A stretch of 64,000 bases of DNA from JAWKTM01 sp041399085 (GTDB lineage Bacteria > Planctomycetota > Planctomycetia > Pirellulales > Pirellulaceae), in the NCBI GenBank assembly GCA_041399085.1, contig JAWKTM010000017.1:1-64000 (forward strand), read 5' to 3'. Below the pieces are notes generated by a model. The model saw nothing but the letters and a program-made list of their open reading frames with translations. It ran no database searches and had not been told where the DNA came from. Positions 43,767 to 52,538 of the stretch are shown piece after piece (positions within the stretch are counted from its first letter, which is position 1; every line of letters starts with the position of its first letter). The translations under genes were made by a program, and so were the position numbers.

Positions 43767-45239
43767 ATGGCGTCCAAGGAAAGTCAAGGCTTGCAAGTGG
43801 CGTTGATCCTGTTCGTGATGATCACGATCGCGCTGGCCGTGACGACATACGTTTACTACCGCAAGGCCGAGGAGAAGATCAAGGAAACCATCGCGGCTCG
43901 TGATTCCGCGACGCAGGCCCAAAGCGCCATGCGGCAGTTGGACTTGGACAAGCAGATGCTGATGCACTGGATCGGCATTCAACCGGTTGAGGCGGCGGCG
44001 TTGCAAACGATCGAAGCCGGCATGAGCAAGGATTTGAAGGACTTCAAGCCCCAGTTCGATAAGGACATGTCGTTGTTCGAGGGCGACACTCAAGAGAAGA
44101 ACTATCGTAACCTGCCGCAATACTTGGTCGATGCGATCCGCGACCGCAATGCGGAAACCGTGGCGTTGAATGACAAGTTCAATCAGGTTCAGTTGGACAT
44201 GACGAGCTTGCAGCAACAGGAGGAAAACAAAACCAAGGCAGCCGAGGCGGCTTTGGAGCAGGAGCAAAGCGAAAAGAAGACGGCGTTGGCTGCGTATGAC
44301 CAAGATCGCCAGCGGTTTGTGACGGAAAGCGACAACATCAAGAAGGCCACGCAAACGCAGTTGACGAGCATTCAAAAGAAGTTGGACACGGTTGGCGACG
44401 AAAAAGCCCAACTGGAGAAGGACATCGAGACTCGCGAAAAGACGATCGATTCTCAGAAGATTACGATCGCGGGAATGCGAGACAAGGAATTCGAGGTACC
44501 GGATGGACGCGTGATTCGCTTGTTGCCGGACGGAATTTGCTGGATTGACTTAGGGTCGGCCGACGGCCTTAAGCGACAAGTGACGTTCAGCGTCTATGAC
44601 CAAGACGACAATGCGGTCTCGCGAGAAAAACCGAAGGGCAAGATTGAGGTTCTCGAAGTATTGGACCAGCACTTGGCCCAATGTCGCATCCTGTTCGAAG
44701 AGCGCGGCATGCGAATTCTTCCGAACGATTTGCTATTCTCGCCAGCTTGGAAATCGGGGCGCGATGTGCACTTCGCGTTGGCTGGTTTTATCGACATCGA
44801 TGGCGATGGACGCAGCGATCGAGAGATCCTGCGAAACATGATCACGATGCAAGGCGGAGTTATCGACGCGGAAGCACACGATGACGGCCACATTTCCGGA
44901 GCCATCACGGTCGGCACACGCTACTTGGTGAATGGCTCGCCCCCGATTGGCAATCAATCCGATCCGCAAGGCCAAGCCGACAACAAGGCATTCAAGGCTT
45001 ACTCGCAAATGAACGGCGAAGCCGACTTGAAAGGCGTGCCGAAGATCTCCGTGCAGAAGTTGTTGGATTTGATGGGCTGGAAGGGGCATGTCCGTTCTAT
45101 TCCGCTGGGCATTGGCGCGATTCCGGAGGACTTTGAACGAGCCGACTCGGACGGCGCGACGCGCGGCAGCGACACCACTCGCTCGTTCCGACGCCGCGCA
45201 CCGACGCGGGGCACGGAGAAGAGTGCCTACGAAGAGTAG
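43767..45239 (+). CDS. Membrane-anchored coiled-coil protein
   Basis: Unrecognised protein of 490 residues. An N-terminal helix (residues about 9-28, LQVALILFVMITIALAVTTYV) anchors it with the rest outside or in the periplasm. Residues 30-245 form coiled coil rich in Gln, Glu and Lys (QQEENKTKAAEAALEQEQ, KKLDTVGDEKAQLEKDIETR). A globular C-terminal part of about 200 residues begins VPDGRVIRLLPDGICWIDLG and contains GRDVHFALAGFIDIDGDGRSD, with a calcium-type D-x-D-x-D-x-R pattern. GGGGAG precedes the ATG at 43767. A strong terminator follows. Confidence 0.75.
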   Translation: MASKESQGLQVALILFVMITIALAVTTYVYYRKAEEKIKETIAARDSATQAQSAMRQLDLDKQMLMHWIGIQPVEAAALQTIEAGMSKDLKDFKPQFDKDMSLFEGDTQEKNYRNLPQYLVDAIRDRNAETVALNDKFNQVQLDMTSLQQQEENKTKAAEAALEQEQSEKKTALAAYDQDRQRFVTESDNIKKATQTQLTSIQKKLDTVGDEKAQLEKDIETREKTIDSQKITIAGMRDKEFEVPDGRVIRLLPDGICWIDLGSADGLKRQVTFSVYDQDDNAVSREKPKGKIEVLEVLDQHLAQCRILFEERGMRILPNDLLFSPAWKSGRDVHFALAGFIDIDGDGRSDREILRNMITMQGGVIDAEAHDDGHISGAITVGTRYLVNGSPPIGNQSDPQGQADNKAFKAYSQMNGEADLKGVPKISVQKLLDLMGWKGHVRSIPLGIGAIPEDFERADSDGATRGSDTTRSFRRRAPTRGTEKSAYEE

Positions 45240-45275
45240 AAAGAGCTCGTATCCAAAAACGCTTTGAACCTGCAA

Positions 45276-45306
45276 CCGCGAGTCGAAATCGACTCGCGGT
45301 TTTTTG
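45276..45306 (+). terminator. Intrinsic terminator
   Basis: A perfect 11-bp stem CCGCGAGTCGA/TCGACTCGCGG with a two-base apex (a four-base loop if the end pair stays open), followed by TTTTTT. It sits 36 bp after the coiled-coil gene. Confidence 0.93.
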
Positions 45307-45612
45307 CGCGCCCTGGTGCCGTCCGAGTTTGCCGGCGCGACGCGGCGATTGTCTGGCGAACCCAGTGTCGCGCGGCGGTTGTCGTCGCATCAAAACTGGC
45401 ACTACGGTCTACCGTGCTATCGCCCGATGGCTTCAGATGCTATTGCGACGGAAAAGGTCACCCGTACAATGAAACCAATGGGGTTGAGCTAAGCGATTGA
45501 CAACATCGAATTCACCTCACGAGATATCGCTGGCATTCCAACGAGGAGGATTGCCGATCGTGTACGGAACGTTCGATAGTTCTTTTCCACTTCAGGCGAG
45601 CGGAGGTTTATT
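45307..45612. other. Intergenic region, no gene seen
   Basis: About 300 bp before a small TTG-initiated gene. Frames crossing it run through the terminator and have no ribosome site. No repeat was seen. Confidence 0.5.
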
Positions 45613-45795
45613 TTGCTGACCGAATCAGAAGTCCAACGCAGTTTTCGGAAGCTGGTCACCGGAAACGAAAAGAGCGTCGATGTGCTGGAGCGAGCCGAGC
45701 AGTTGTTGGACGAACTGCGTCCGGAAAGCCCGTTGCGACATCGGTTGGGCCAAGAGTTGGATGAATTGCGAGAGTTGTGGACCGTCCCGAGCTAG
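45613..45795 (+). CDS. Small helical hypothetical protein with TTG start
   Basis: Protein of 60 residues, entirely helical in appearance (RSFRKLVTGNEKSVDVLER, LLDELRPESPLRHRLGQELDELREL). The start is TTG at 45613, with GCGGAGG about eight bases upstream and no ATG in frame nearby. A 15-bp-stem hairpin follows 35 bp downstream. No family recognised. Confidence 0.65.
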   Translation: MLTESEVQRSFRKLVTGNEKSVDVLERAEQLLDELRPESPLRHRLGQELDELRELWTVPS

Positions 45796-45830
45796 TGCCG
45801 ATCCACGCCTTGAACGCCTTTCAACGCCAA

Positions 45831-45877
45831 GACCTCGGCGACGTGAGAACACGTCGCCGAGGTCCTGGGCTTTCTTG
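45831..45877 (+). terminator. Terminator hairpin between convergent genes
   Basis: A perfect 15-bp stem GACCTCGGCGACGTG/CACGTCGCCGAGGTC with loop AGAA, then CTGGGCTTTCTTG. It can serve the small upstream gene and possibly the convergent outer-membrane gene. Confidence 0.85.
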
Positions 45878-45930
45878 ATGGTGACGAGTGGGACGCTCAC
45901 CAAGTGTTTGGCCGAACTCGCTTAGTCGCG

Positions 45931-47121
45931 TTAACGATTCAGTTCGAATCCCATCGTGACGCCGGCCAGAATCAAATCTTGATCCTGCGTCGTGGCTGGG
46001 CCCCGCCAAATGCCTTTGCCGAAGTGCATATACTCGAAGCCAACTCGCAGATTGAAGTCCCGCGTGAGTTGGTACGAAGCGGCGGCTCGCACGTCGATAC
46101 CGAACACAAACTCCGCGTTATGAGCGTAGGTGACGACCTCCGTCCGGCGCTCCGCCACTGGCTGTTCCCCCAGCCCGATGTCGCCGTAACCCGTGGTGAC
46201 GAACAGCGTGCTTGAACGTTGGTTTTGGAAGTTCTGCATGGCGAAGAACCGCGTTTCGTTCGACCATTGCCAACGCTGCAGGTTGTAGAAGTAGCGGAAA
46301 CCAAGTTGGCCGCCGAACATGTCGTTGTTGACGCGATCGTTCTGGCGAATCAACGTCTCGGCCACAACCAACGTCGGCGTCAACGGCGTGCCGAAGTTCG
46401 TGTCGAACGGCCCGATGTACTGATCGTTGTACGTGAAGTCGCGGAAGCTGACGTAGCGAGCCCCGAAGAACGGCTCCAGCACCGAACCGTTGTGATACGG
46501 TTGCAGCCGGAACGTCTTGTTCACCTCGAAGCTGGATAAATCGCCTGCGTTCAGCGAGTCACGCAAAATATAGTCTCGGCCTAGCGGCTCAACGGGCGGA
46601 TAAATTGCGTCGAACTCGTGATTGTTTCGGTCCTGCACTGGAAAAGTCAGGTCGCCAGGATCAACGTCCGGGGGAATCTGGCCGATGATGTCGTCTTCGT
46701 TCAGCCGGTTCAGCCGTTCGACTCGCAGATTGTCCGACGCGCCGGGATTGCCCAGCCGCCAGTGAGTAAACAACCAACCGTGGTGCTCGTCGGTCATGTA
46801 GCCATACTCGTAGCGATTTCCCCAAGTGAAGTCGCCTTCCGTGTAGGACTGTTCGGCATCAGGCCGCGACATCCACATGAACACTCGATCGTATCCGCCA
46901 AAGAATCCCGTGTTGTATTCACGAGTGCCGTGGAACGGATCGTAGTCGACCGTTTGGAAGAATTGATAATCCGGGTTAAACATCTCCGGATCCACCAACG
47001 GCTGATACAAGCCCTCGGCCTCGTGTGGCTTCGGGTAATACACCTGCGCCGGCAGCCGGGCGGTTACCGCCATCGACAGCAGGGCAGCAGCCAGTGTAAT
47101 CGTAAGTCTGATAATGCGCAT
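45931..47121 (-). CDS. BBP7-like outer-membrane beta-barrel protein
   Basis: Protein of 396 residues with a signal peptide (LTITLAAALLSMAVTARLPAQ). Alternating aromatic strands (FFGGYDRVFMWMSRPD, LEPFFGARYVSFRDFTYN, GQLGFRYFYNLQRWQWSNETRFFAMQN, NLRVGFEYMHFGKG) point to a beta-barrel. The final VTMGFELNR ends with an aromatic near the C-terminus, as expected for an outer-membrane protein. It matches the general pattern of planctomycete BBP7-family outer-membrane proteins. Function unknown. A strong hairpin at 45.83 kb lies downstream. Confidence 0.83.
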   Translation of the reverse strand: MRIIRLTITLAAALLSMAVTARLPAQVYYPKPHEAEGLYQPLVDPEMFNPDYQFFQTVDYDPFHGTREYNTGFFGGYDRVFMWMSRPDAEQSYTEGDFTWGNRYEYGYMTDEHHGWLFTHWRLGNPGASDNLRVERLNRLNEDDIIGQIPPDVDPGDLTFPVQDRNNHEFDAIYPPVEPLGRDYILRDSLNAGDLSSFEVNKTFRLQPYHNGSVLEPFFGARYVSFRDFTYNDQYIGPFDTNFGTPLTPTLVVAETLIRQNDRVNNDMFGGQLGFRYFYNLQRWQWSNETRFFAMQNFQNQRSSTLFVTTGYGDIGLGEQPVAERRTEVVTYAHNAEFVFGIDVRAAASYQLTRDFNLRVGFEYMHFGKGIWRGPATTQDQDLILAGVTMGFELNR

Positions 47122-47441
47122 GGTTCGGTCCCACCCTTACCTTCAGCATGGAAATCTCCGCGCGTCGGCGCGGTCAACGTATTCCGTATGTGACGGTAGT
47201 ATCGGATCGACTTGTCGCGGAAGTTGAGTAGGAACGGCAAAGCCTGCCGAGAATTCAGATTGTCCGACCAGAAGGGGTGTTAAGGCAGCGAAGCCCGGCG
47301 AACGAGCCAATTTCAACCAACTCGAACCGCTCGTTTGTCCCGAGCCGATGCGGGCGATATAGTTGCGGAGACAAACTTGGACCGGCGGCGTGATAATCGC
47401 CGGATATGTCGCGACTCCAACCGTCCCGTGAGGCTTTCGCC
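47122..47441. other. Divergent intergenic region, no gene seen
   Basis: About 320 bp between the outer-membrane barrel gene and the TraB-like gene. No repeat, terminator or RNA gene is visible; promoters for both genes should be here. Confidence 0.5.
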
Positions 47442-48461
47442 ATGTTGATGTCCCGGAATTCGCTGCTTTTCCCACAGTTGGCGATTGCGTTGCTGCTGAT
47501 CTTTGGCCAGCTACCGTTGAAGGCTCAGACGGTCGCGCCGGCGACTGACGACCGCCCAACGCAAGCGGCGGATGCAGCCGCTGAAGTCACCGGCAAATCG
47601 GAATCGTCCGAGAGCACGACAGCGGATCAAAAGGACATCGCGGACCCCAAGGACAAAGTGAAGGGTCGCTACGTCCGGGTGAAGCGAGACAAGGACGGCG
47701 AGCCGCTGGCCATGGAGACGGCAGTCATTCGATTTCATCCGGCCGCGAAAAAGGCCGAGCCGGTGATCGTCGATCTCGTCGGCGCGGTGCATGTGGGCGA
47801 GAAGTCGTATTACGACGAACTGAATCGGCGATTCAAAAAATACGATGTCGTGCTGTACGAGTTGGTCGCTCCCGAGGGAACGCGCGTGCCGCGCGAAGGA
47901 CGTCCGGCTAGTGCTCATCCCGTGAGCGCCGTTCAAAACGGCATGCAGTCAATGCTGGAGTTGGCTCATCAACTGGACTGCGTCGACTACACGCGGGACA
48001 ACTTCGTGCATGCTGACATGAGTCCCGAGGAGTTTGCCAAGAGCATGAAAGACCGCGGCGAGAGCTTCATGCAGATGTTCTTCCGCATGATGGGGCACGG
48101 CATCGCCGAACAATCGCGCGACCCGCAGCGGTCCCAAGACCGTCAGCTCTTGGCGGCTATGTTTGCGAAAGACCGGGCTTTGCGGCTGAAGCGGATCATG
48201 GCCGAGCAGTTTGAATCGCTGGAAGATCAGACCGGCGTCTTCGAGGGCCCGGAAGGTTCGACGGTGATTACCGAACGAAACGGCAAGGCATTCGAACGGC
48301 TGCGCGAGCAATTGGATGCAGGCAAGAAGAAGATCGCCGTGTTTTACGGGGCCGGGCACTTGCCGGACATGGAAGAACGATTGTCGCGGGACTTTGGCAT
48401 GCAGCGAGTCCGCGTGCAGTGGATTCCAGCTTGGTCGCTGACTTCCCCCGAGAAGCCGTAA
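47442..48461 (+). CDS. Exported TraB/PrgY/GumN-like protein
   Basis: Protein of 339 residues. A hydrophobic signal (LLFPQLAIALLLIFGQLPLKAQ) and an Ala/Asp/Lys-rich linker precede a TraB-like (Tiki/EreA superfamily) domain. Its marks are VDLVGAVHVGEKSYYDELNRRF with KYDVVLYELV and the end motif AVFYGAGHLPDMEERL. Family members are putative metalloproteases or esterases. The start could be 47442 (chosen, with GAGG upstream) or 47406. It stands alone. Confidence 0.8.
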   Translation: MLMSRNSLLFPQLAIALLLIFGQLPLKAQTVAPATDDRPTQAADAAAEVTGKSESSESTTADQKDIADPKDKVKGRYVRVKRDKDGEPLAMETAVIRFHPAAKKAEPVIVDLVGAVHVGEKSYYDELNRRFKKYDVVLYELVAPEGTRVPREGRPASAHPVSAVQNGMQSMLELAHQLDCVDYTRDNFVHADMSPEEFAKSMKDRGESFMQMFFRMMGHGIAEQSRDPQRSQDRQLLAAMFAKDRALRLKRIMAEQFESLEDQTGVFEGPEGSTVITERNGKAFERLREQLDAGKKKIAVFYGAGHLPDMEERLSRDFGMQRVRVQWIPAWSLTSPEKP

Positions 48462-48563
48462 GCTTGCCGAGCGGACGAATGGAATTCGTGGCCGCGGCTC
48501 ACGTTTGACATCCAAATGAAACCGCGCTGCCGCGGCGTTATTTCGTCGGGCAGGTTCGGACCA

Positions 48564-49217
48564 TCAATTGTGGTTTTCAAGGGCGGTCGTCGTCTCGCCG
48601 CCAATGAAGCTGCGCCAGATTTCGTATTTCGGCTGATTCATTTTGCTGGTCAGCAGCGGATTGTGCCTTGGCTTGTGGGGCGGACGCAGCAGATTCATCC
48701 GAGCCTCCTGCGGTGTGCGGCTTCCTTTCTTCGTGTTGCACGACAGACAGGAACAGACGACGTTTTCCCACGTCGTCTTTCCGCCGCGACTGCGCGGCAA
48801 CACGTGGTCGATGCTCAATTGGCTGGGCGGGCGCGATTGGCCACAGTACTGGCAGCGATGATCGTCGCGGGCGAACAGCGTCCGCCGGTTGAAACGCATC
48901 GAATGGCGGGGGACGCGATCGTAGGTCAGCAAACGCACGACACGCGGAACCTGAATCGAGAATTTCACCGTGCGAATCCAATCGCATGGATCGGTGTCAG
49001 CGAATTCGGGTTCGAGCGATGCAAACTGGCTGATCTCGCACCAGGCGGCGAAATCGTAGTTGGCGTACTGGCCGTTCTCGATATGAACGACTTCCGCTAA
49101 GTCGCGATACAACAGCACGAAGGCTCGACGAACGCTGATGACATGAACCGCCATATAGAATCGGTTCAACACCAGCACACTGCTGCTGAGCACCCTGCCC
49201 GACGCATCTTCGCTCAT
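48564..49217 (-). CDS. HNH endonuclease domain protein
   Basis: Protein of 217 residues. The C-terminal half has an HNH nuclease core: CQYCGQSRPPSQLSIDHVLP, then RGGKTTWENVVCSCLSCNTKKG, giving the H-N-H residues and two C-x-x-C zinc pairs. The N-terminal half (VHVISVRRAFVLLYRDLAEVV) resembles the widespread standalone HNH family found in many bacteria, often not mobile. It may cut DNA, but the target is unknown. GGAGG seven bases before the ATG fixes the start at 49217. Confidence 0.9.
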   Translation of the reverse strand: MSEDASGRVLSSSVLVLNRFYMAVHVISVRRAFVLLYRDLAEVVHIENGQYANYDFAAWCEISQFASLEPEFADTDPCDWIRTVKFSIQVPRVVRLLTYDRVPRHSMRFNRRTLFARDDHRCQYCGQSRPPSQLSIDHVLPRSRGGKTTWENVVCSCLSCNTKKGSRTPQEARMNLLRPPHKPRHNPLLTSKMNQPKYEIWRSFIGGETTTALENHN

Positions 49218-49516
49218 TCCAAACCTCCAACGAGCCTTCGGGGCCGCCAAAGTCCCGGTCATTCTATCCGCGACCGGTTATGCCTGCCAACTGTTTTTCG
49301 AGGGTTGGCTCGCCACCGAGGCTGAACATCATCGAAAATTCACGCAGCTTGTCAGCTTTCTTCATCCCTGACTTCGCCAAGTCGAGTCATTGGCGAAAAA
49401 CTGGTGAATCGACTTGCCGCGGCCTGAAAGTTCGCATTAGGATGATTTTGACAATGGCAGTGCGGCGTTCATGGAGGACGCCTGCCTTACTCTCGACTCA
49501 TGCGAAGGACCGGGTG

Positions 49517-49825
49517 ATGATTCATTACTCGTGTGACCGCTGCAAGCGGATGATGGATCCCGACGAGGATCAACGCTACGTGGTTCGCATCGAGGTTCAT
49601 GCCGCGATGGAGCCGCTTGACCTCGATGAATTGGAAGATGATCGCGATCACCTGATGGAGATTCAGGAGATTCTGGAGCGTCTGGAAGACGACGAGTGCG
49701 ATCCAGTGGGCGACGAAGCTTATCAGAATCGTCATTACGACCTGTGTCCCGAATGCTATCGGGACTACATCAAGAATCCGCTCGGCCGCGATCTGCCGGT
49801 GCAAATCGGCTTCAGCGACAACTGA
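49517..49825 (+). CDS. Small zinc-ribbon-like acidic protein
   Basis: Protein of 102 residues. It has two C-x-x-C pairs, HYSCDRCKRM (Cys6/Cys9) and LCPECYRDYI (near 77-80), likely binding one zinc ion. Between them is a very acidic segment (ELEDDRDHLMEIQEILERLEDDECD). No family recognised. The ATG at 49517 has AAGGA upstream; the frame runs back to 49280 without a signal. It converges with the DUF1501 remnant. Confidence 0.75.
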   Translation: MIHYSCDRCKRMMDPDEDQRYVVRIEVHAAMEPLDLDELEDDRDHLMEIQEILERLEDDECDPVGDEAYQNRHYDLCPECYRDYIKNPLGRDLPVQIGFSDN

Positions 49826-49853
49826 GTCGCTTTGCAGGCCGAGTGGGGCTTCT

Positions 49854-50027
49854 TCAGAACAACTCGTTGATCGGCTCGCCGAAGGGCAATACGGGAATCG
49901 GCCGGCCGGCATGATCTGGGTACGCGACTTTCGTGTCGACGCTTAGATGGCGATACATCGTCGCCAGAACGTCTTGCGGATGTTTCGGATTGTCTTTCAC
50001 AATCGCGGCATGCGAGTCGGCGTAATC
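49854..50027 (-). pseudogene. Remnant of a DUF1501 gene (C-terminal end only)
   Basis: Minus-strand frame encoding about 57 residues that match the end of DUF1501 proteins: SHAAIVKDNPKHPQDVLATM, then YRHLSVDTKVAYPDHAGRPI and PVLPFGEPINELF with a stop. Intact members have roughly 400 more residues upstream, which are absent; the DNA 5' of it shows no DUF1501 sequence. It is a decayed fragment of the family that has two intact copies here. Confidence 0.8.
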
Positions 50028-50225
50028 GTCAACCGTCGCGGACCGAGATTCCCGGAAACGGTCAGCTAAACTGTTTCCAATTTGCCCGCGAGCGTACAAT
50101 AAGCGTTAATAAAGAGGCACGAAGGCGTTGGCGATCCGATATTTTGGATGGCAACGATCGTAGCGGCCGAGTGTCGCCGCCGGTGCGGGCAGAACACTTC
50201 TTTGAACCAACTGAGGGATAAATAC

Positions 50226-51797
50226 ATGTCGCGCCCCCTGTTCGCGATGTTGTTAGCGTGTGGAGTTTGGACAGCCGTGACCGTTCGCACGGCGGAGGCT
50301 TGTCCTTTCTGCGCGGCGGTGTCGCAGACGTTTAGCGAAGAGATCGACACGATGGATGCGGTCGTCATCGCTCGTTTGGTCGAGCCGCCGCCTCCCGCCA
50401 AGCCGGGTGAAGTGAGCGATGAAGTGCCAAAGGCGAAGTTCGAAATCGTCGAGGCGCTCAAGGGCCAAGCTCTGGTTGCCGGTTCGGGCTTGATCGAAAC
50501 GATTTACTTCGGCGAAGGCAAAAAGGGCGAGATGTTCCTGGTGATGGGCGTCGACCCGCCGAAGCTGATGTGGTCGACTCCGTTGCAGCTTTCACCGCGA
50601 GCGGCCGACTATGTGCGAGCCTTGCCGAGCCTGCCGGCCGAAGGGCACGAACGGCTGAAGTTTTTCCAGCCTTACCTGGAAGACAAAGATGAAATGCTGG
50701 CTCGCGACGCCTATGACGAATTCGCTCGCGCGCCGTACGACGCGGTGAAGGGGCTGAAATCGGACATGAACCACGATCAGTTGTTGGCGTGGATTCAGGA
50801 TCCGAATGTTCCGGCCAGTCGCCGCCGGCTGTATCTGACGATGCTGGGCATTTGTGGCAGCGACGGCGACTTGGCGTTGCTCGAAGGGATGCTCAAGTCG
50901 GATGATCGCAAGATGAAATCCGGGCTGGATGCGCTGATCGGCTGTTATTTGACATTGAAGGGCGCCGACGGCTTGCCGCTCGTCGAAGAGCTGTTTCTGA
51001 AGGATGCGAAGGCTGAGTATGCCGATACCTACGCGGCGATCATGGCCTTGCGATTTCACGGCACGGAAGGCGGCGTGATTCCGCGCGAGCGCGTGCTGGA
51101 GTCATTGCATTACATGCTGGATCGCCCGCAGTTAGCCGACTTGGTGATTCCCGACTTGGCGCGCTGGGAAGACTGGTCGCAAATGGCCAAATTGGTCGAG
51201 CTGTTCAAGACGTCGGACGACAAGACAAGTTGGGTTCGCGTCCCAGTGATCAACTACTTGCGAGCTTGCCCGGACCCCGAGGCGAAAAAGTATTTGGTCG
51301 AACTGGAAAAGATCGATCCAGCCTCGGTGAAGCGAGCCAACACGTTCTTCCCGTTCACACCGGCTGGCAGCAAGAAGGACACGACCGAAGAGAAGCCGAA
51401 GACTTCGTCAATCAATTTCGACGACAACGTGCGATTGGCGGCGGCTCTTGAACCGGTTGATTTGACTGTCGAGACGCCTGCAAACGAAACCACCTTGGGC
51501 GAAGCGACGGACGGCCCGGTTGCGGCGCCGATCAAGGGCAATGCGGAAGTCGCCGAAGCTCGCACCGAGAAGGCGAACAGCCCGGCGGACGAGTTGGCCG
51601 ACACTTCTCAGCAGAAGGCAACGGCTGCTCGGTTGTCTTCCGCGGCGTTGGCGGTAACTCCGGCGACTGCAAAGGCGGAAGCGAACCGATTGACGGTCTT
51701 GGGCGTAGCATTGGTCGTGGGCGTAATCCTGATGTTGCTGCAGTGGACGCTGCTGACTGGTGCTCGCCCCGTTCCGGTCTATGTAAAGAACGACTAG
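50226..51797 (+). CDS. Exported HEAT-like protein with C-terminal membrane anchor
   Basis: Protein of 523 residues. A signal peptide (FAMLLACGVWTAVTVRTAEA) is followed by CPFCAAVSQTF, a C-x-x-C pair just after the cleavage site. A beta-rich domain (MDAVVIARLVEPPPP, AKFEIVEALKG) comes next, then helical repeats (about 180-400). A Thr/Ala/Glu-rich linker leads to one membrane helix (VLGVALVVGVILMLLQWTLL) near the C-terminus. The function is unknown. It heads a three-gene operon; the next gene starts 25 bp downstream. GAGGGA precedes the ATG. Confidence 0.78.
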   Translation: MSRPLFAMLLACGVWTAVTVRTAEACPFCAAVSQTFSEEIDTMDAVVIARLVEPPPPAKPGEVSDEVPKAKFEIVEALKGQALVAGSGLIETIYFGEGKKGEMFLVMGVDPPKLMWSTPLQLSPRAADYVRALPSLPAEGHERLKFFQPYLEDKDEMLARDAYDEFARAPYDAVKGLKSDMNHDQLLAWIQDPNVPASRRRLYLTMLGICGSDGDLALLEGMLKSDDRKMKSGLDALIGCYLTLKGADGLPLVEELFLKDAKAEYADTYAAIMALRFHGTEGGVIPRERVLESLHYMLDRPQLADLVIPDLARWEDWSQMAKLVELFKTSDDKTSWVRVPVINYLRACPDPEAKKYLVELEKIDPASVKRANTFFPFTPAGSKKDTTEEKPKTSSINFDDNVRLAAALEPVDLTVETPANETTLGEATDGPVAAPIKGNAEVAEARTEKANSPADELADTSQQKATAARLSSAALAVTPATAKAEANRLTVLGVALVVGVILMLLQWTLLTGARPVPVYVKND

Positions 51798-51821
51798 CCG
51801 ATTCGCGCAGGTAAACGAGAG

Positions 51822-52538
51822 ATGTCCAGTATTTCGCAAGATCTTAGCGATCAATCCGTCGATGGTTACAGCCAGCCCTATGCCGCACCCCAAAGCGACG
51901 CGGAATATCATCCGTATCGAGCGATCAGCAAAGCGGCCGTGACTTCGTTGGCGATCGGCTTGCTGTCCTTCTCGGCCTTGGTGTTTCCGGAATTGTTGAT
52001 TCTGCCTCTGTTGGGTGCGGTGCTAGGTGTTATTGCAATCCGCAATTTGCGTCGTTATCCCGAGGAATTAACCGGCCGCATTCCGGCGATGCTGGGACTC
52101 GTATTGTGCAGCTTGTTGCTGGTGGGCGGGTCGGCCTTGCATGCCGCGATCTACGCGACGGAAGTGCCAGACGGCTACGAGCGGATTTCCTACAACTCGC
52201 TGAAATCGGCGCCCGGCAAACCGGATTTTCCGCCGGGCGAGGCGCTTGCGTTGGACGGCAAGAAGGTCTTCCTCAAGGGCTACATCAATCAAACGTCGGT
52301 GGACGGCATGAGCTCGCTTAAGAAGTTTGTGCTAGTACCCGATTTCGGCACATGTTGTTTTGGCGGCCAACCGCCCCTGACCCACATGATTGAGGTGTCC
52401 GTGAAGAGTCACCACGGAATCGAGAACTCGCTAAGCAAACGCCGCTTGGCCGGAGTCCTGCATGTGGACCGGCACTTGAAGCCGATCAGCGGCTTGAACG
52501 GCGTCTACTACCAGCTTGATGCGGAATACGTCAAATGA
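51822..52538 (+). CDS. Membrane protein with DUF3299-like C-terminal domain
   Basis: Protein of 238 residues. Two membrane helices lie at about residues 38-70 and 85-108 (AVTSLAIGLLSFSALVFPEL, LGLVLCSLLLVGGSALHAAI). The C-terminal soluble domain has GKKVFLKGYINQTS and LVPDFGTCCFGGQPPLTHMIEV, which resembles DUF3299 (a Cys-containing OB-like domain of envelope proteins). The ATG of the next gene overlaps this gene's stop by four bases (ATGA), so the two are translationally coupled. Same operon as the upstream HEAT-like protein. Confidence 0.78.
   Translation: MSSISQDLSDQSVDGYSQPYAAPQSDAEYHPYRAISKAAVTSLAIGLLSFSALVFPELLILPLLGAVLGVIAIRNLRRYPEELTGRIPAMLGLVLCSLLLVGGSALHAAIYATEVPDGYERISYNSLKSAPGKPDFPPGEALALDGKKVFLKGYINQTSVDGMSSLKKFVLVPDFGTCCFGGQPPLTHMIEVSVKSHHGIENSLSKRRLAGVLHVDRHLKPISGLNGVYYQLDAEYVK

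Noticed and set aside
45264..45500. 78-codon plus-strand frame
   Set aside because: Begins upstream of and runs through a perfect intrinsic terminator, with no ribosome site.
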